From a virus: a stretch of 52,811 nt of DNA. The stretch is from positions 1 to 52,811 of the IMG/VR virus record IMGVR_UViG_3300050015_000111; one strand, 5' to 3'. Numbering within the stretch: position 1 is the first letter of the stretch; the number at the start of each line of letters is the position of its first letter. Shown piece by piece: positions 32,341 to 39,372 of the stretch. The notes beneath the pieces are model-generated. The model saw nothing but the letters and a program-made list of their open reading frames with translations. It was not told the origin of the DNA and did no database searches. A program made the translations under genes and the position numbers.

Positions 32341-34603
32341 TGGTCTTCTCCTGTTGCAACATGGCCTGTAGGCCAGCTATGCCGGCTGCGTGAGCGTGAT
32401 CCTGCGCCTGCATGCCGGCTTCATGCTGGCGGTCGATTTCAGCTTGCTGAGTTTCGACGGAGTGCTTGGCTCCGGCCTGCGCCAGGTCGGAACCCGTCTT
32501 CTGTTGGGCACTTTCCTGGTTGATCTTGGCTATTTGCAGATGCGAGGCGCGGTCGGCATCGCGTTCCTGCGATTCAGCCAGCATCTCGGTTGCCCGAAAC
32601 TGCCGCTCACTCGCCTTATCCTGAAGGCTCGCCTGCGCATCGGCACTGGTGGTCTGCGTCTCCGCAACCGCCTGAGCAGTCTGGGCCTCTGCCAGTCCAG
32701 CGGCGGCCTGAGCCTGCTGCGCCTTGGCGGCGATAAGGGCGGGGTTATCGCTACCCTTCTGCTGCCCCATCTGCGCCTTGGCCTGAGCGATCTCTTGCGC
32801 GCTGGCAAGAATGCCTTCTGGGTCCGGGATGCCGACCATCCGCATGAACCGCAGCGCGGTGTCGCGCTCGTGGAACAGATAAGGGGCAGTCTTCGCTAAT
32901 TCGAGCATCGACCACGCGACGGCAATGCGCTGCACCTGGCTGGCGGTGTTGGGATCGGCCATCGGCACCAGCTCGGCTTGATCCAAGGCCGACAGGAACT
33001 CGCTGACTTCCCATTGCCGCGCCGGTTTCGGGTTGAAGCGCCATAGCGCCTCCGGGTCTTCGCGGAACCGCTGCTTGAATAGGCGGAACTCCTCGGCCTG
33101 GCTACGATGCAAGCCCTTGAAGACGCCCTTCATGGGCTTCAGGGCCTGTTCGATCTGGGCAACCATCGTGCCAACCGGCATGTTGGCAGTGCCTTCAGAC
33201 AGCGGAGTCGATGCCTCGCCGCCCAACGCGCGACCGGATTCCTCGATATGCTGGATGAACGCCATGAAGGCAGCATCGGGGGATTTGTAGGGAAGTTGGC
33301 CGATGATCTCCCCCATTGGCTTGCCGCCAGTCTGAATCGGCACGCCGGCACCAGGAGGAACGCGGAACTGGTTCGTCACCTGCTTGCCGGCGTCGGCGGC
33401 ATAAAGGAAACCCGGGAAGTTCGCGAACATGCCGGAGTCGATGAACTCACGGAACGCCGCCGTCAGGGCGCGCACGGTATTTCCGAGGATATGCACCAGC
33501 CCCATAGCGTAGAACCCAAGAGCATTGACGTAGAAATACGGAACAATTTCCTGTCGCGGCAGCTTCAGTTTGTCTGCTTCGTCCCAGTTCCGATAAATCG
33601 ACAGTATTTCGTGGCTATCTTTGTCAATCGTAATCTTATATGGATTGAAATCGTCATCTTCGATATCGCGTTCTGTGCAGCATTCGTAGATCGTATGCAG
33701 ATGGTCGGACGGCAGGGTTGAGAAGCGCGTCAGGCCGGAGGCCCTGTCCTCTGCTTCCCGCAAGGCATCCGACATCGGCAGCGGTGTGCCGAGTTCAACA
33801 TTCCGGTAAACGTCGGCCTTCACCATGCGCCGCAGGACATTGTGGCGCATCATGATCCGGTGCGTCACCCGGGCCGCGTTGCGGAGATCGGTGGCCGCGT
33901 AGTCCACGATCAAGTCGTTGACATCAATGGATTCCGATACCGGGCGACGACGCAACGGGCAGTTGTAGACCTTCTTAAACCCGGTTCCGAATAGGCCAAC
34001 TCGGAACGCCATGCGGGTCGTGTCCGGGTAGTACTCGGTCGCCGTCGTGGTCAGGTAGTGGTTAAGGTCGGATTGCAGCGCCATCGCTAGGTCGGCCGAC
34101 GTGGCACCCGGTACGTCCTGCTGATCCGGGGTTCCCGTAGGCGGTTCTGAGCTGTCATCCCGCACCTTGACTGGCCCATCGGCGGGCAGCAGTTCGGCCA
34201 CGAAATCGGCCTGGAACCGGATGGTGGATTGCAGCAGCAGGGGGTGCCGAAACGTGCTGGTGCCGTCAACTGGCGCCGATGATTCAGAAGCCGCAGATGC
34301 GTTATCCTCGATCCTTGTGCCCAGCAGATCGACGGCCTTGGCAAGACTTTCGATGTACTCACGCCGGCTCATGTCATCGGCAGCAATCTCGCGCAGCAAT
34401 TCATCGGCCAAACCGGCGAGAGCCGTAGGGTCCAGAGTCAAGGCCAGATTTTCGGTGTGCTTGCCGCCAACCTTGGATTTCTCGCGCCAGTTCGTCCGGT
34501 AGATGACGCCACCTTCGGGCGTCGGAATGGCAAGGCGCCCCCGCTCATCCAGGGAGCCGGTCAGTCCATCGTCGGTTTCAACTGTGCGCTCCGAGCCTGC
34601 CAT
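32282..34603 (-). CDS. Portal protein (773 aa)
   Basis: The dodecameric head vertex through which DNA is packaged. Key segments are RYKVGG-type opening (EKSKVGGKHTENLALTL), LLQSTIRFQADFVAELLPAD, a FRVGLFGTGFKKVYNCPLRR stretch and ALTAAFREFIDSGMFANFPG, which fit portal proteins of uncultured podoviruses. The last 170 residues form a long Ala/Gln/Glu-rich coiled coil, longer than in most portals and compatible with a barrel inside the capsid. It lies one small gene downstream of the large terminase. Confidence 0.8.
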   Translation of the reverse strand: MAGSERTVETDDGLTGSLDERGRLAIPTPEGGVIYRTNWREKSKVGGKHTENLALTLDPTALAGLADELLREIAADDMSRREYIESLAKAVDLLGTRIEDNASAASESSAPVDGTSTFRHPLLLQSTIRFQADFVAELLPADGPVKVRDDSSEPPTGTPDQQDVPGATSADLAMALQSDLNHYLTTTATEYYPDTTRMAFRVGLFGTGFKKVYNCPLRRRPVSESIDVNDLIVDYAATDLRNAARVTHRIMMRHNVLRRMVKADVYRNVELGTPLPMSDALREAEDRASGLTRFSTLPSDHLHTIYECCTERDIEDDDFNPYKITIDKDSHEILSIYRNWDEADKLKLPRQEIVPYFYVNALGFYAMGLVHILGNTVRALTAAFREFIDSGMFANFPGFLYAADAGKQVTNQFRVPPGAGVPIQTGGKPMGEIIGQLPYKSPDAAFMAFIQHIEESGRALGGEASTPLSEGTANMPVGTMVAQIEQALKPMKGVFKGLHRSQAEEFRLFKQRFREDPEALWRFNPKPARQWEVSEFLSALDQAELVPMADPNTASQVQRIAVAWSMLELAKTAPYLFHERDTALRFMRMVGIPDPEGILASAQEIAQAKAQMGQQKGSDNPALIAAKAQQAQAAAGLAEAQTAQAVAETQTTSADAQASLQDKASERQFRATEMLAESQERDADRASHLQIAKINQESAQQKTGSDLAQAGAKHSVETQQAEIDRQHEAGMQAQDHAHAAGIAGLQAMLQQEKTNEVQRTPGSRQRKPRQEGG

Positions 34604-34696
34604 CTAGGGCATCCTGTCGGCGACGCTTCCAGACCCGGCGCGGGCGCGGTACGTCGCGATATGGCCCCGTGCGACGCGCAAGGAACCGGGATGCAT
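34604..34696 (-). CDS. Possible 30-codon leader peptide before the portal gene
   Basis: An ATG-started 30-codon frame (MHPGSLRVARGHIATYRARA and onward) ends in TAG immediately followed by the portal ATG. It fills the only gap between the 68-aa gene and the portal gene. Its basic composition is unremarkable and no good ribosome-binding site was found, so it may be chance. Confidence 0.25.
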   Translation of the reverse strand: MHPGSLRVARGHIATYRARAGSGSVADRMP

Positions 34697-34705
34697 TATG
34701 GACCA

Positions 34706-34912
34706 CTACGGCGGCGGGGTCAAGGAAAGCACGCGGGTAAGGAACATCGTCCTGACACAGCTGATGTGGTCGCGCGCCAGCAGCGGCGCAATACGGGCGA
34801 TCTCGGCGACGATCTCGGCTCGGGGGATTGCCTTCGCGACCTCCGGAGCCGGATCGGTGCCCCCGTGCGATGTGAATTGGTATCCAGCGTTCATGGCTTG
34901 TTCGAGCGTCAT
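34706..34912 (-). CDS. Small hypothetical protein (68 aa)
   Basis: Begins MTLEQAMNAGYQFTSHGGTD and continues with a helix (EIVAEIARIAPLLARDHISC). ATG at 34912 lies 5 bases after the terminase stop behind TAGGAAAG. A longer frame to 34987 would overlap the terminase and is less likely. No family is recognised. Confidence 0.55.
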   Translation of the reverse strand: MTLEQAMNAGYQFTSHGGTDPAPEVAKAIPRAEIVAEIARIAPLLARDHISCVRTMFLTRVLSLTPPP

Positions 34913-34917
34913 CTTTC

Positions 34918-36480
34918 CTACCCCGGATACAGTGGCTTCGGCGCCACTTGAGATCGCGTCATCTGCGCCAGATCGTCGTCCTGCCACCGTTTCTCCTGCT
35001 TGCGGTAGAGGATACCGCGCTCGCGCAGGTGGCGAATCCCTTGAACCAAGGCATCCACACGGTCATCATGCCTTCCTCTAGGGAAGATAGCCGCTTCATC
35101 AATACAGTCCTGCGCCCACGTCGTGTTTGGATGCCAAATCAAGCCTTCCTCGAATAGATGCGTTATTGATTGAGTGCGAGCCACCTTTCCTCCGGCGTTC
35201 GTCGGATCGACCAGTTGTGTGTTCCAATCAGCGCGCTGATAGTTACGCACGATCTCCTGCTGTACCGAATGTCCGTTGGCCTTGTTCTCGATCAGCAGGG
35301 TATGCACATGGTACTTCTCACACGTCGCCGCCACGCGCTTGACCAGCGGGTTCAGTTGCAGGTGTTCGGCCCATACATTCACCAGCATGACGGCCTGCTG
35401 CCCGGTCTGCGGCACCGTCCAGATACCCAGCACAACGCAGGCTGAAGGATCATTCTCTATCTTGTCCGTCAGCGCGCAGTCCAACGACGCCACCAGATAG
35501 TCAAACGGCGGGAATTTCAATCTTACAGTCGTCGGGTCTTCGCCTTCCTTGCCGTATAGTTTCCACCAGTCTCGCTTGATGATTGCGCCACCACGGGGCT
35601 CAGGATGCTGTTGCATTTGTGAGCTCCAGGCATATTCTGTTAGCGTTTCTTTTAGGTTCTTCACAGCCACGGCGCTGAACCGCTCCGGCCAGAACAAGTC
35701 TCCCTTGACGGTCCTCGGGTCTTTCCAGCCGATCTGCGTCTCACCGCAGGTCCAGTCGGGATCGTACTCCATCGGAACCATAACGTAACACCAGCGATCA
35801 CCGCCTCGGGTAGGGTCCAACAGAAACCCGGTGGCATCCTCCTGGTGGGTGCGCTGCTGAATGACAACAATGGCTGACTTCTCAAGATCGTTAAGTCGCG
35901 TCGGCATTACCTCTGACAACCACCTGTTCGTAGTCTCTCTGATGACTTTACTTTCGCTGTCTGCAATATTGTTAGGGTCATCGATCAGGAAGATATCACC
36001 GCGCTCTCCGGTAATAGTTCCTCCGACCGAAGATGCAACTTTCCATCCGGTTTTGTTGTTTGCCAGCTTTACCTTGCTGTCGTTGGCCTTGAAGATGTGA
36101 CCCCAGTAGCGTTGATACTCCGGCGACGAAATCAGTACCCCCATGCGGCCATTGTCGCGCTCAGTCAGGGTTTGGGAATAGGCGGCTGTCAAAAACCGGA
36201 TGCTTGGCTTGTTGCGCGGACCCCACACCCAGGCGGGGAAGAAGACATTGCTGATCAGACTTTTCGTACTGCCTGGCGGGCAGTTCGCCACGATTCGGTT
36301 GATGTCTCCATTGACCACCGCCTCCAGATGCCGGCACCACGCCCGCGGCCACCAACCATCAGCAAACGGCGTAGATGGTTCCAGAACCGGCCACATCAGG
36401 CGCAGGAAGTAGTGCAGAGACTTTTCCGCCCTGGCGATGGCGAGAGATTCGACCTGGGCAGCGGAGAGGGGAAGGAGCAT
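34918..36480 (-). CDS. terL: Terminase large subunit
   Basis: ATP-driven packaging motor with nuclease. The ATPase has a Walker A variant CPPGSTKS (residues 67-74), Walker B IFLIDD (163-168) and a coupling QQRTH (209-213). The nuclease domain has D334 (SLDCALTD), E398 (LLIENKANG) and the DD at 472-473 (RHDDRVDAL), the expected three acidic metal ligands. The 520-aa length is typical. The start overlaps the stop of the small upstream gene as TGATG. Confidence 0.92.
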   Translation of the reverse strand: MLLPLSAAQVESLAIARAEKSLHYFLRLMWPVLEPSTPFADGWWPRAWCRHLEAVVNGDINRIVANCPPGSTKSLISNVFFPAWVWGPRNKPSIRFLTAAYSQTLTERDNGRMGVLISSPEYQRYWGHIFKANDSKVKLANNKTGWKVASSVGGTITGERGDIFLIDDPNNIADSESKVIRETTNRWLSEVMPTRLNDLEKSAIVVIQQRTHQEDATGFLLDPTRGGDRWCYVMVPMEYDPDWTCGETQIGWKDPRTVKGDLFWPERFSAVAVKNLKETLTEYAWSSQMQQHPEPRGGAIIKRDWWKLYGKEGEDPTTVRLKFPPFDYLVASLDCALTDKIENDPSACVVLGIWTVPQTGQQAVMLVNVWAEHLQLNPLVKRVAATCEKYHVHTLLIENKANGHSVQQEIVRNYQRADWNTQLVDPTNAGGKVARTQSITHLFEEGLIWHPNTTWAQDCIDEAAIFPRGRHDDRVDALVQGIRHLRERGILYRKQEKRWQDDDLAQMTRSQVAPKPLYPG

Positions 36481-36833
36481 CAGCGCCCTATTTCGAGAAG
36501 ATCATCATCAGCACGCTCCTGTTTCTTTCGCTTCGCCTCATCGCGTATCCCGCGCAGCCTTCGCACGGCTCGGTTGTGCATGTCCGCGGCGTCACGAGCA
36601 CCCTGCGTGAAGCGTGGCCCGCTGGCCTGAAGGGCTTCGTGCAACGCCTTGAAGTGCGTCATCAGCAGCGTCAGTTCGGCGGTCGTCAGCGGCGCCTCAG
36701 TCACCAGCGCGTTGGTGGTCTCGGCACCAACGGCGCGACCATTGTGGCGCTGCGCGAGTTGCCGTAGATCGGCGTCGCTCGGTGGTTCTAGTGTGGGGGA
36801 TGTCGAGGGCAACTGCCTAGGCGCCTTGCTCAT
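36480..36833 (-). CDS. Small helical protein upstream of terL (117 aa)
   Basis: A helical, charged protein (TTAELTLLMTHFKALHEALQ, AADMHNRAVRRLRGIRDEAK). It could be part of the packaging machinery, but the better small-terminase candidate is two genes upstream. Start overlaps the previous stop (ATGA); stop overlaps the terL start (TGATG). Confidence 0.55.
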   Translation of the reverse strand: MSKAPRQLPSTSPTLEPPSDADLRQLAQRHNGRAVGAETTNALVTEAPLTTAELTLLMTHFKALHEALQASGPRFTQGARDAADMHNRAVRRLRGIRDEAKRKKQERADDDLLEIGR

Positions 36834-37150
36834 GCCTGGAATCCCTGGATCATCGGCCCGGTGCCGCCCAGCATCCCGGCCTTGGCCGCTGCGGCGCGCT
36901 GCATCTTGGCATTAAGATCGATCTTGGTCCGGGCGATGAACTCCATGCCCTCCATCTCGGCTGCCCAATCCACGACGACAATGGCCGCTGTCTCGGCGGA
37001 ATCGACGTGCAAAGTCTTGCCGTAGTCGTCCGTCAGGTGGCAGTTCCCCTCAGTCAGAAGCGCCGTTTCATCCCGCCGGCAAAAATCCTCGCCCTTGTAG
37101 AACAACTCCACTTGGCCGCCGCTAGTCAGGAATATCCGAAGAATCCACAT
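36830..37150 (-). CDS. Small hypothetical protein (106 aa)
   Basis: Begins MWILRIFLTSGGQVELFYKG, then HLTDDYGKTLHVDSAETAAI and a helical C-terminus ending GMLGGTGPMIQGFQA. ATG at 37150 lies inside the last 29 bases of the preceding gene, a modest overlap. The longer frame to 37231 begins with an implausible Cys/Arg-rich stretch. No family is recognised; it is in the packaging operon. Confidence 0.55.
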   Translation of the reverse strand: MWILRIFLTSGGQVELFYKGEDFCRRDETALLTEGNCHLTDDYGKTLHVDSAETAAIVVVDWAAEMEGMEFIARTKIDLNAKMQRAAAAKAGMLGGTGPMIQGFQA

Positions 37151-37748
37151 TCTGGGTTTCCACCTTTCCTTCGATCTGGGGTCGCGGTCCCTGCCGGACC
37201 AGCATGAGCAGCACGGTATCCAACGCCTCAATCTGGTCAGGCGTCAGGTCATCCAAATCCACGGACAGCGGTTCGCGGGCCTGCGCGGTGACGATAGGCT
37301 GCACCGCCTTGCCCTCGGCGCGCTCCACGAGTTTGTCGGCGGCAATGACGCGGGCTTGCGGAGGAGCATCATCGTCCATAGCAATTCCGCGCCACACCTC
37401 CACCATCTCAACGGCGTGCGGGCGGGCGGCCTCGGCGGCGCTCCTGGCGGCTGGCCGACCGGCCTGTTCCCGCGCTCTCCACTCGGCCTCCGGCAACGGA
37501 TCTCTCACCCCCTTGGGAGGACCGCCCCAACCATCACCACCCTTATCGGTCTTCTTGCCACGAGCAGCTTTCTTCGGGTCGTAGTTCTTTCCGCCGGGGC
37601 GGAAATGTGCCCCGGGTTTGTAGTTCGGGTCTCGCGGGGGCTTCACCTTCACTGGCGGTGCCGTCCCCTCCGCCCGCCGACGTTCCCACGCGGCCCGCAT
37701 CTTGGCCTTGGTCTCTTCAGAACGAAGGATGCCTTTGGGTGGTGCCAT
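37122..37748 (-). CDS. Terminase small subunit candidate with NUMOD3-like N-terminus (208 aa)
   Basis: The N-terminus GILRSEETKAKMRAAWERRR resembles a NUMOD3 DNA-binding motif. The middle is basic and disordered (KPPRDPNYKPGAHFRPGG). Near the C-terminus PPQARVIAADKLVERAEGKA resembles helical segments of phage small-terminase-like proteins (ARV-AA--LLDR--GK). First gene of the packaging operon. ATG at 37748 has no ribosome-binding sequence, and an extended -10 box ends 10 bases upstream, suggesting a leaderless mRNA. Confidence 0.55.
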   Translation of the reverse strand: MAPPKGILRSEETKAKMRAAWERRRAEGTAPPVKVKPPRDPNYKPGAHFRPGGKNYDPKKAARGKKTDKGGDGWGGPPKGVRDPLPEAEWRAREQAGRPAARSAAEAARPHAVEMVEVWRGIAMDDDAPPQARVIAADKLVERAEGKAVQPIVTAQAREPLSVDLDDLTPDQIEALDTVLLMLVRQGPRPQIEGKVETQNVDSSDIPD

Positions 37749-37757
37749 GTGGGGGAC

Positions 37758-37782
37758 GATAATATCAGGACGCCGTATTATC
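37758..37782 (-). promoter_or_regulatory. Extended -10 promoter and palindrome for the packaging operon
   Basis: Minus-strand TGATATTAT (37767-37759) is an extended -10 element (TGn-TATTAT). It overlaps an inverted repeat GATAATA-N11-TATTATC (37758-37764 and 37776-37782), which could be an operator. The predicted start of transcription would be within a few bases of the ATG at 37748. Confidence 0.4.
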
Positions 37783-38035
37783 AAGAGGCTATGTCGAAAA
37801 CACTCTCGTTCCCCTACAGACACGAAACCTCCATCTGGATTTTGCAGGTAGAGGGGCTGTGTAAATTTCCGCCAGTCTCAGCCAATGGGGGTGGGGGGGG
37901 GCTATCCTCGGCCGTGAACAGCACCGCACGCGCCAGGCGATCGAGGCGGCATCGACCCCCACCCCTCCGATCAACATGGATGCCGGGGCGCGAGGATGGG
38001 CAAGGATGGCGGGCTGGGGGTTGGCATGGTGGCCA
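37783..38035. other. Non-coding gap between recombinase and packaging operon
   Basis: No convincing gene is seen on either strand. The plus strand carries a G-rich tract at 37889-37903 (two G runs separated by one T), and the region between the recombinase stop and the packaging promoter could hold a recombination site for the serine recombinase. I found no terminator with a T-run here. Confidence 0.3.
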
Positions 38036-38731
38036 CTACCCGGAGCGTAGCGCGGCGCCACCAGCGGACCACGTCGGGGCTTGGCGGAGGATGGCGGCGA
38101 CGAGAGATGGACGCCACACACCACCGCGAGGCGTCCGCACACCAGCCGCCGTCATCTCGGCGGCGATCACGGCCAGCGATGCACCTGTTGACCTGCGCGC
38201 CTGGATCATCGGCAGCACCATGCTGGCGAAGGCAAGCGCCTTGCGATGCATCACCTCGCCTCCCTTGCGCCCATCGACGACTGGACCGCCGCGCCAACCG
38301 CCCAACTTGACGCCCCTTGCCTTGGCCGCCGACAGTGCGGCGCGCGTCCGCTCCGAGATCATCCGCGCCTCTTCCTCGGCCAGCGATGCCCGGATGTGCA
38401 ACTCGAATGGCTTGGCGTGCGGCATGTCGCAGGCAATGAACGGCACACCCGACTCCATCAGCCCAGCGATAAACGCCACGTTGCGCGCCAATCTGTCCAA
38501 CTTGGCGATCAACAAGGTTGCGCCGATCCGCTTGGCGTGAGCCATGGCCGCTGCCAACTGCGCCCTATCGGCTCTCTTGCCGCTTTCAACCTCCACGTAC
38601 TCACTGGCCAGTTGCCCAATCCCGCCGATCAGGTAGGCGTTGACCGACGCGCGTTGCGCCTCGATGCCCAGCCCAGACTGCCCTTGCCGATCTGTGCTGA
38701 CCCGCAAATAGGAAACGAAGCACCCATCCAT
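38036..38731 (-). CDS. Serine recombinase, resolvase family (231 aa)
   Basis: DNA strand-exchange enzyme. The catalytic domain starts [20 protein letters not shown], with Ser12 as the nucleophile, and continues with AKLDRLARN and a long helix E ([20 protein letters not shown]). A short C-terminal domain ends in a recombinase HTH ([20 protein letters not shown]). At 231 residues it is resolvase-sized, well below large serine integrases, so it may resolve multimers, invert DNA or integrate. It has its own promoter-operator at 38738-38766. Confidence 0.85.
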   Translation of the reverse strand: MDGCFVSYLRVSTDRQGQSGLGIEAQRASVNAYLIGGIGQLASEYVEVESGKRADRAQLAAAMAHAKRIGATLLIAKLDRLARNVAFIAGLMESGVPFIACDMPHAKPFELHIRASLAEEEARMISERTRAALSAAKARGVKLGGWRGGPVVDGRKGGEVMHRKALAFASMVLPMIQARRSTGASLAVIAAEMTAAGVRTPRGGVWRPSLVAAILRQAPTWSAGGAALRSG

Positions 38732-38737
38732 GTCAGT

Positions 38738-38766
38738 ATCCTATACGTGACAACCACCGTTGTCAG
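38738..38766 (-). promoter_or_regulatory. Leaderless promoter with perfect operator palindrome for the recombinase
   Basis: CTGACA (38766-38761), a 17-base spacer and TAGGAT (38743-38738) form a sigma70-like promoter whose -10 ends 6 bases before the ATG. A perfect palindrome TGACAAC-CACC-GTTGTCA (38748-38765) fills the spacer. Its left half with flank (38746-38758) recurs with one change at 39214-39226 in the GTGAC array, suggesting a shared regulator. Confidence 0.5.
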
Positions 38767-38999
38767 ATAATAGCACACCCACGCGCCGCCCGCAAAGTCC
38801 TCCCACGTCACGCACACCGCAGCCGATCGTTCGACATCGAATGATTATGAGTCATGACTATTCTACGTCATACGCACACGCCACACGCCATACGCGCGCG
38901 CCAAGTGTCCGAAAACCGGACGGTTGTCGTGAAACCGGACACTGCCATCTCTCCGTCCTTTCGTTCTCTCGTGTCGCAATTCCTGGACGGGGTGGGGGA
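38767..38999. other. Non-coding region with palindromes upstream of the recombinase
   Basis: No gene is seen. Recognisable elements are the perfect palindrome AGTCATGACT (38850-38859), repeated CACGCCA/ACGC units (38871-38900), and an inverted repeat AGTGTCCG / CGGACACT (38904-38911 and 38936-38943) enclosing two copies of AAACCGGAC. These may be regulator or recombinase sites. Confidence 0.4.
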
Positions 39000-39182
39000 T
39001 CATGACACATCATCCGCCAACATGGCCGCAACCTGCTCGGCGGTCTGATCCACCATCCAATAGTCGGCCTCGATGCCGGAGAAGTGGATGAAGGTTTCGT
39101 CGCCTTGCATCCGAATCGTGGCGATCCGCTGGGGATTGAAGTAGACGGGGCTGCCTCGGCAGGTCAGCTTCACGAATTCCAT
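39000..39182 (-). CDS. FlbD-like small protein (60 aa)
   Basis: Begins MEFVKLTCRGSPVYFNPQRI, then ATIRMQGDETFIHFSGIEAD and a helical WMVDQTAEQVAAMLADD. The layout (KLT-x-G-x-x-x-x-NP-x-x-I, strand pair, then V-E/Q-EV helix) resembles FlbD-type small proteins and similar phage proteins. ATG at 39182 follows AAAGGAACCC. Isolated between the recombinase and the GTGAC array; function unknown. Confidence 0.55.
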   Translation of the reverse strand: MEFVKLTCRGSPVYFNPQRIATIRMQGDETFIHFSGIEADYWMVDQTAEQVAAMLADDVS

Positions 39183-39212
39183 GGGTGGGTTCCTTTGTGC
39201 GGTTTTGGGGAA

Positions 39213-39366
39213 GCGTGACAACTACCATAGTGTGACGTTAGACCGGGGCGTCACCAGGCGTGACAAAAGCCCTTCTAAAGAAGGGGCTTTTTTGTCACGG
39301 CCATCCTGTCACGCCTGAACGTGACAAAGCGTGACGTTAAATTAGTGTCACGCATTAGTGTCACGC
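39213..39366. repeat. Array of GTGAC/GTCAC sites, likely iterons or operators
   Basis: Ten copies of the core GTGAC or its complement occur in 154 bases, at about 39215, 39232, 39250, 39260, 39294, 39308, 39321, 39331, 39347 and 39360. Most fit GCGTGACA/TGTCACGC. The last two lie in a perfect tandem 13-bp repeat ATTAGTGTCACGC (39341-39353, 39354-39366). Four more cores follow inside the replication gene (39652, 39671, 39686, 39701). Location next to the replication gene suggests an origin. Confidence 0.7.
39265..39293. terminator. Bidirectional intrinsic terminator
   Basis: AAAAGCCCTTC-TAAA-GAAGGGGCTTTTTT forms an 11-bp stem with one bulged G and a T-run on both strands. On the minus strand it would end transcription of the primase/helicase gene 80 bases past its stop, insulating the small FlbD-like gene. 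Confidence 0.75.
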
Positions 39367-39372
39367 TTGGGA

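Noticed and set aside
37122-37823. N-terminal extension of the small-terminase candidate to 37823
   Set aside because: The extra 25 codons run through the promoter-like palindrome; ATG at 37748 with an extended -10 just upstream is preferred.
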